Shown one piece after another: positions 15,942 to 19,473 of a stretch of 19,473 nucleotides of DNA. Origin of the DNA: Lachnospiraceae bacterium (GTDB lineage: Bacteria; Bacillota_A; Clostridia; Lachnospirales; Lachnospiraceae); assembly GCA_017435025.1 (NCBI GenBank), contig JAFSFU010000014.1:1-19473 (forward strand), given 5' to 3'. The position numbers and the translations under genes are program-made. Position 1 is the stretch's first letter, and each line of letters begins with the position of its first letter. The notes beneath the pieces were generated by a model that did not search any database, was not told where the DNA came from, and was given only the letters and a program-made list of their open reading frames with translations.

Positions 15942-16520
15942 ATGGCACAGAAATTCTATATCAGTGATTGTCATTTTGGACATAAAAATGTACTTCAGTT
16001 TGATCAGAGACCATTTGACACGGTCGAGGAGATGGATCGGGTCATGATGGAAAACTGGAAAAAACGCGTGGGGGAAGAGGATGAGGTGTATATCCTTGGT
16101 GACTTCTGCTATCGTTCCGAAAAAGATCCTGTTTGGTATTTAAAACGGCTTCCGGGCAAGAAGTATCTGCTCACCGGCAATCATGATGCGGATATTTTGA
16201 AAAGTCATGATGCTCTGATGTGCTTTGAAAGTGTGGAGCAGATAAAGTATGTGGATGATAATGGAAAATACCTGTGTTTATGCCATTTTCCAATCGCCGA
16301 GTGGTATGCATATCATCGAGGAACCTATCATATTTACGGTCATATTCATAATCGGCTGTCGGATACGTGCCTGATCATGAGGAACAGGAAGCATGCGTAT
16401 AATGCGGCTGCATGTATCAACAACTATGTACCCGGTACACTGGAAGAGATCATTGCCAATAATCAACAATTTGCGGAATCGCATCCTCTTGGTTGGAAAG
16501 ATTTTGTTCCTGTGGTATGA
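15942..16520 (+). CDS. Calcineurin-like metallophosphoesterase
   Basis: A 192-residue cytosolic two-metal phosphoesterase. All signature motifs are present: D9-x-H11 (SDCHFGH), GDF with D54, GNHD with N80-H81, H115 (LCHFP) and GHIH with H134/H136. The small size and the FGHKNVLQF opening fit the YfcE/phage-type metallophosphoesterase group, which hydrolyses phosphodiesters or phosphomonoesters of undefined substrates. ATG 15942 follows AAAGGAGAGG. It is separated from the previous gene by 47 bases without a terminator, so it may be read from the triad transcript. A connection to the defence-like genes is only positional. Confidence 0.9.
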   Translation: MAQKFYISDCHFGHKNVLQFDQRPFDTVEEMDRVMMENWKKRVGEEDEVYILGDFCYRSEKDPVWYLKRLPGKKYLLTGNHDADILKSHDALMCFESVEQIKYVDDNGKYLCLCHFPIAEWYAYHRGTYHIYGHIHNRLSDTCLIMRNRKHAYNAAACINNYVPGTLEEIIANNQQFAESHPLGWKDFVPVV

Positions 16521-16521
16521 T
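16493..16521 (+). promoter_or_regulatory. Candidate promoter for the AlkZ-related gene cluster
   Basis: TTGGAA (16493-16498), a 17-base spacer and TATGAT (16516-16521) with an upstream TG (16513-16514) form a plausible sigma-A promoter overlapping the end of the phosphoesterase gene. It would start transcription near 16528, 36 bases before the next ATG. Confidence 0.45.
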
Positions 16522-16563
16522 AGATAACATAAATACGACCACGATACAGAAAGAGGGAAACAA

Positions 16564-17286
16564 ATGGGAGCAGAAAATGGAGAGTGGATCATACATGGTC
16601 TTGAATGGGACAATCCGCTTCGGATCCGCTCAGCGGAAGAACTGATCAATTATATCAACGAAGTCGGTTGCCTTCCATTGTTTAAAAATGAGATTGACGG
16701 CTTTTCCGTGGAGGAACATACCTGGTCAGACGGATGGTGGAGCGGCGATCCGGAGCAGGATCCATGGGAGTGGCGTGCGATTCTCGCAAGAAGCGAAAAG
16801 GTCGCCTATGGAAAATTCTTTGATAAAAAGGCCGGTTTCATTTCACTGGAATGGCTGCCTTACTTTGTAAATTACCGCCGCGACGGTTACGACTTCGATG
16901 CCAAATACGATGATGAGCTGGCCAGTATCCGAAGTAAAAAGATCATGGACCAGTTTCTTGTCCATGAGGAACTGTTTTCCTATGAGTTAAAAGAACTGGC
17001 GGGGTTCGGAAAAGGCGGCGAAAAGAATTTCCCGGGAATTGTGACAGATTTACAGATGCAGACCTATCTGGCTGTGAAAGACTTTCGCTGCAAGAAAAAC
17101 AAAAAGGGACAGGAATACGGATGGGCCATCGCGGTATACTGCATGCCGGAGCAGATTTGGGGATATGATGCAGTGACCGCCGCATACAAAGAGGAGCCGG
17201 AAGTCTCAAAGAATAGGATATTTAACCGCGTAAAAGAAGTATTCCCGTGGGCAACCGAGAAGCAGATACGAAAGGTCTGCAAGTAA
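16564..17286 (+). CDS. AlkZ-related protein (winged-helix, DNA-glycosylase-like)
   Basis: A 240-residue soluble protein rich in Trp, Asp and Gly. The segments DPWEWRAILARS, AYGKFFDKKAGFIS and NYRRDGYDFDAKYDDELAS, followed by GFGKGGEKNFPGIVTDLQMQ, recall a Clostridia family annotated as AlkZ-related. AlkZ/YcaQ proteins are helix-turn-helix-fold DNA glycosylases that excise alkylated or crosslinked bases. The match is recalled, not computed, and the catalytic QxQ/QxD pair of true AlkZ is not evident here; the TDLQMQTYL segment is the nearest resemblance. ATG 16564 follows AGAGGG. The metalloprotease gene begins 15 bases after its stop. The function should be treated as tentative. Confidence 0.6.
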   Translation: MGAENGEWIIHGLEWDNPLRIRSAEELINYINEVGCLPLFKNEIDGFSVEEHTWSDGWWSGDPEQDPWEWRAILARSEKVAYGKFFDKKAGFISLEWLPYFVNYRRDGYDFDAKYDDELASIRSKKIMDQFLVHEELFSYELKELAGFGKGGEKNFPGIVTDLQMQTYLAVKDFRCKKNKKGQEYGWAIAVYCMPEQIWGYDAVTAAYKEEPEVSKNRIFNRVKEVFPWATEKQIRKVCK

Positions 17287-17301
17287 CAGAGAGGAAAATG
17301 A

Positions 17302-17871
17302 ATGGAGAATTTGATCAATAACATACCGATCAAAGTGATCAAAAGCAGCCGAAAAACCGTTTCCGTCGAGGTAAAAGCGGATGGAATCATTGTCAGAGCC
17401 CCGTACCGGATGGGGAAACAGGCAATCCACGCGTTTCTCCTAGAGAAGAGCAGATGGATCGAAAAGAACTACATGATCTTACAGGAACGCGCAAAGAACT
17501 GGGGCGATCTGACTCCTTTCACCGATGCGGAAATTGACGAGCTGGCTGAAAAAGCACTAACTGTCATTCCGGGGAAGGTCAAATATTACGCAAAGAAGCT
17601 GGGCGTGACCTACGGGCGGATCACGATCCGCAACCAGCGCACACGTTGGGGCAGCTGTTCCAGCAAAGGCAATCTGAACTTCAACTGCCTGCTCATGCTG
17701 TTTCCGGACGATGTGATCGACAGCGTGGTTGTCCATGAACTGTGCCACTTAAAGCACATGGATCACTCCGCAGAGTTTTACGCGGAGGTGGAGCGTGCAT
17801 TCCCGGAGTATCGGAGATGCCAGAAGTGGCTGAAGGAACACGGCGGGGGATATTTGAGGAGACTGCCGTAG
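17302..17871 (+). CDS. YgjP/SprT-like zinc metalloprotease (DUF45, M48-like)
   Basis: A 189-residue protein of the YgjP-like (DUF45) metallopeptidase family. An N-terminal beta-rich half (KSSRKTVSVEVKADG, VRAP) leads to the conserved block RTRWGSCSSKGNLNFN (113-128). The zinc motif is HELCH (H145, E146, H149), with the third ligand probably H155 in MDHSAEFY. Members often sit beside restriction enzymes or DNA-repair genes, but their substrates are unknown. ATG 17302 is preceded by GAGAGG; the ATG at 17298 is in another frame. It lies between the AlkZ-related and MmcQ/YjbR genes, with spacing that suggests one transcript. Confidence 0.9.
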   Translation: MENLINNIPIKVIKSSRKTVSVEVKADGIIVRAPYRMGKQAIHAFLLEKSRWIEKNYMILQERAKNWGDLTPFTDAEIDELAEKALTVIPGKVKYYAKKLGVTYGRITIRNQRTRWGSCSSKGNLNFNCLLMLFPDDVIDSVVVHELCHLKHMDHSAEFYAEVERAFPEYRRCQKWLKEHGGGYLRRLP

Positions 17872-17906
17872 GGGGAAATAGGAGATAAGAAAGGTGGCAG
17901 TATCAT

Positions 17907-18239
17907 ATGCGGACTAGACAAGAAGTCTTGGAATACGGCCTGTCCTTGCCGGGAACCTACCAGAGTACGCCGTTTCGCGATCCGAATTGGATCTTGGTAA
18001 GAATACAGAAGAATAAAAAGGCGTTTCTTTGGACTTATGAGAGAAATGGGAACCTTTGTATCAACGTAAAAGTCGATCCGGAGTGGCGTGATTTTTGGAG
18101 AAATGCGTACGTCTCTGTACTGCCCGGGTACCATCAAAATAAAAACCATTGGAATACGGTGATCCTGGATGGCACGGTACCGAAGCATGAGATACAGAGA
18201 ATGATCGCGGAGAGTTATGATTTGGTAAATGAGAGGTAG
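17907..18239 (+). CDS. MmcQ/YjbR family protein
   Basis: A 110-residue protein of the MmcQ/YjbR (DUF419) family, a small fold resembling CyaY that has been proposed to bind DNA. Family marks are the N-terminal LEYGLSLPGTYQSTPF, the central cluster of aromatic strands (KAFLWTYERNGNLCINVKV) and the C-terminal HWNTVILDGTVPKHEIQRM followed by a SYDLV segment. ATG 17907 follows AAAGGTGG. The stop is 3 bases before the next start, and the next ribosome binding site (GAGAGG) lies in the end of this gene, so they are coupled. The biological role of the family is not established. Confidence 0.85.
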   Translation: MRTRQEVLEYGLSLPGTYQSTPFRDPNWILVRIQKNKKAFLWTYERNGNLCINVKVDPEWRDFWRNAYVSVLPGYHQNKNHWNTVILDGTVPKHEIQRMIAESYDLVNER

Positions 18240-18242
18240 AAG

Positions 18243-18713
18243 ATGAGAAAACATATGATGGGTATTTTGGCAGTTGCTGTGTTGGTGGGACTGATTGGAT
18301 GCAGCAGTGAAAGTGATTTGGGTGGTTCGGAAAAATCTGCAAGCACAGCTGCTGAGACAGTGCAGACTGATATGATGCATGATGTCGCAGCGCAGGAAGG
18401 CAGTTATACGCAGATCAGCATGGACGAAGCCGTGACCATGATGGATGAGGAAACGGATTATATCATTCTGGATGTTCGCAGACCGGATGAATTTGCGGAC
18501 AAACATATCCCGAATGCGATCAACGTTCCAAATGAGGCGATTGGAGAGGAAGAAATTCCGGAACTGCCGGACAAGGAACAGATGATTTTGGTGTACTGCC
18601 GCAGCGGCAACCGCAGCAAACAGGCGTCGGAGAAACTGGCGGCGCTAGGCTATACGAATGTGTATGAGTTCGGCGGGATCAACGACTGGCCGGGAGAGAC
18701 GGTCGGGGAGTAG
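18243..18713 (+). CDS. Rhodanese-domain lipoprotein
   Basis: A 156-residue exported lipoprotein. Residues 1-20 form a signal peptide (MRK, hydrophobic core) ending in the lipobox LIGC, with C20 the expected lipidation site. A Ser/Ala/Glu-rich linker follows. The rhodanese domain occupies about 55-155, with YIILDVRRPDEF at its start and the active-site loop CRSGNRS, where C119 is the persulfide-forming cysteine. Rhodaneses transfer sulfane sulfur; single-domain extracytoplasmic forms are common in anaerobes and their substrates are unknown. It follows the MmcQ/YjbR gene by 3 bases and is translationally coupled. Confidence 0.92.
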   Translation: MRKHMMGILAVAVLVGLIGCSSESDLGGSEKSASTAAETVQTDMMHDVAAQEGSYTQISMDEAVTMMDEETDYIILDVRRPDEFADKHIPNAINVPNEAIGEEEIPELPDKEQMILVYCRSGNRSKQASEKLAALGYTNVYEFGGINDWPGETVGE

Positions 18714-18759
18714 GGATGGTTGAGATTGATTGGCCGGTATACAGAAAGGTGGGGATAAC

Positions 18760-19068
18760 ATGCTTCCATTAATCGACAAGAAGAAAACCGGAATTTATTT
18801 GAGAAGACTTATGGATGAACGGGGGCTTAATGTAAAAGATGTTCAACAATATTTGGGTCTGGGAAGTGTTCAAAGTGTGTACCACTGGTTAAATGGCATC
18901 AGTGTTCCAACCGTAGACAACCTGTATGCTCTCAGTTATTTATTTCAAGTGTCTGTAGATGATATGTTGTGTGGAAATAGACCTAGAATACTTATTGGTA
19001 AAAATCAGGCACAGATAAAACGCCTGTATGCATATTACGAAAAATTAAATGAAATACGAGCTGCGTAG
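18760..19068 (+). CDS. XRE-family transcriptional regulator
   Basis: A 102-residue DNA-binding protein with one Cro/C1-type helix-turn-helix over about residues 8-62 (LRRLMDERGLNVKDVQQYLG, then SVQSVYHWLNGISVPT, LYALSYLFQVSVDDML). The C-terminal 35 residues are basic and lack an obvious sensing domain. ATG 18760 is preceded by AAAGGTGGGG (18745-18754); an in-frame TTG at 18730 is upstream of this site and unlikely. Its codons are visibly richer in A and T than those of the genes to the left. It could regulate the small locus immediately downstream, but this is not shown. Confidence 0.88.
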   Translation: MLPLIDKKKTGIYLRRLMDERGLNVKDVQQYLGLGSVQSVYHWLNGISVPTVDNLYALSYLFQVSVDDMLCGNRPRILIGKNQAQIKRLYAYYEKLNEIRAA

Positions 19069-19141
19069 AATTATACTACAAGTTCAATGACAAATGAGGC
19101 ATTCTCCTTTAAAATTATTTCTAGGAAGTACTGAGGAATTT

Positions 19142-19204
19142 ATGATAATCTTGACAACAGCGTCTTTGATTGTGGCAATTCTAAATATGAAAAATAAAAA
19201 GTAG
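19142..19204 (+). CDS. Candidate type I toxin, 20-residue hydrophobic peptide
   Basis: A very short frame encodes a hydrophobic helix (MIILTTASLIVAIL) followed by a lysine-rich tail (MKNKK). This is the layout of Firmicutes holin-like, Fst or TxpA-type toxins that insert in the membrane. GAGG (19133-19136) stands 5 bases before ATG 19142. The frame stays open up to ATG 19094, giving a 36-residue alternative whose start has no good ribosome binding site. The stop codon lies in the left arm of a bidirectional terminator, and an antisense RNA promoter faces it from the right. The family call is by architecture only. Confidence 0.5.
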   Translation: MIILTTASLIVAILNMKNKK

Positions 19205-19302
19205 CAGTCCTGAACCCTGAGAAAGTTTGATACTGCTACTTTTGTAGAATAATAAATTTTCGCCGGGTCGGGTGAAGTGCACTCACCTTCCGACTGCTTG
19301 TT
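19188..19302 (-). ncRNA. Predicted antisense RNA (candidate type I antitoxin)
   Basis: A minus-strand promoter at 19309-19337 would start an RNA near 19302 that runs left and stops at the shared terminator, giving roughly 100-115 bases. It would overlap the 3' end of the toxin mRNA. It contains a stable hairpin: GTCG/CGAC (19267-19270, 19291-19294) and GGTGA/TCACC (19271-19275, 19283-19287) around the loop at 19276-19282. Both ends are predictions. Confidence 0.5.
19201..19243. terminator. Bidirectional intrinsic terminator shared by the toxin and antisense transcripts
   Basis: GTAGCAGT (19201-19208) and ACTGCTAC (19232-19239) form a perfect 8-bp stem. On the + strand four Ts follow (19240-19243). 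On the - strand the stem is followed by TTTTTATTTTT, the complement of bases 19190-19200. Both transcripts can therefore end here. Confidence 0.7.
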
Positions 19303-19308
19303 AAGTAT

Positions 19309-19337
19309 ATTATATTCAATCATTCGGATGAAAGCAA
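19309..19337 (-). promoter_or_regulatory. Minus-strand promoter for the antisense RNA
   Basis: Read on the minus strand, TTGCTT (19337-19332), a 17-base spacer and a perfect TATAAT (19314-19309) form a strong sigma-A promoter. It points towards the toxin gene, and no protein-coding gene with a good ribosome binding site follows it on that strand. Confidence 0.65.
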
Positions 19338-19414
19338 GAGAAAAAATAGAATTATACTGAAGGTATAATGAGTACTGTAACACATGAATTATTAGTTTAA
19401 AGGAGGAAGTATTA

Positions 19415-19473
19415 ATGGGCGTATGGATGATAGGAACAGGAAATATATCGATTAAGCCACAAGTGGAAGAGAA
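19415..19473 (+). CDS. Start of an unidentified gene, cut by the window end
   Basis: Only 19 complete codons are visible (MGVWMIGTGNISIKP and following). A strong AAAGGAGGA (19399-19407) precedes ATG 19415, and a TATAAT lies at 19364-19369, though without a clear -35 box. This is enough to support a real start but not to name a function. Confidence 0.6.
   Translation, partial: MGVWMIGTGNISIKPQVEE

Noticed and set aside
19084..19383. Minus-strand open frame of 99 residues
   Set aside because: It lacks a recognisable domain and a ribosome binding site, and its coordinates are better explained by the antisense RNA promoter, hairpin and terminator on that strand.
1..19473. CRISPR array, insertion sequence or integrase-type mobile element
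   Set aside because: No series of regularly spaced repeats, transposase or recombinase motifs, or paired terminal repeats were found on either strand.
1..19473. tRNA or rRNA genes
   Set aside because: No cloverleaf with a GTTCGA-type T-loop or rRNA-like conserved block was recognised; the gaps between genes are short and otherwise explained.

Overview
The window looks like chromosome of an anaerobic, low-to-mid GC Gram-positive gut bacterium, most likely a Clostridia/Lachnospiraceae member. This rests on strong AGGAGG-type ribosome binding sites, an oxygen-sensitive class III ribonucleotide reductase (nrdD-nrdG), an scpAB pair, a Mn-type riboswitch and compact same-strand operons. All protein genes read on the + strand; the only minus-strand feature is a predicted antisense RNA near the right end. 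No rRNA, tRNA, CRISPR array or insertion sequence was seen.

Left part (1-7345), housekeeping and metal homeostasis: the end of scpA and all of scpB (chromosome condensation) overlap nrdD, followed by its activase gene nrdG. A clear promoter then drives a yybP-ykoY (Mn2+) riboswitch whose aptamer closing stem and terminator use the same bases. It controls a type II P-type ATPase, probably a Mn2+ exporter, which is followed directly by a small SAM-dependent methyltransferase gene and a terminator.

Middle (7360-15894), the accessory system of most interest: a 1719-residue protein joins a transglutaminase-like domain (C219/H245/D259), a DUF4011 region, a split superfamily I helicase and a C-terminal Vsr/MTES_1575-like nuclease fold. 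A strong terminator follows. Next come a VWA (TerY-like) protein, a PP2C phosphatase, a Ser/Thr-type kinase and an unknown 128-residue CxxC protein. The parts match two families recalled from antiphage-defence surveys, DUF4011-helicase-Vsr (Hhe) and the TerY phosphorylation triad (TerY-P), here side by side. The phosphatase gene has a perfect 11-bp hairpin just inside its 5' end.

Right part (15942-18713): a compact run of a metallophosphoesterase, an AlkZ-related protein, a YgjP/SprT-like metalloprotease, an MmcQ/YjbR protein and a rhodanese lipoprotein. From about 18760 the DNA becomes visibly AT-richer. This end holds an XRE regulator, a candidate type I toxin-antitoxin locus (tiny hydrophobic peptide, convergent antisense RNA with its own promoter, shared bidirectional terminator), and the first codons of an unidentified gene cut by the window edge.
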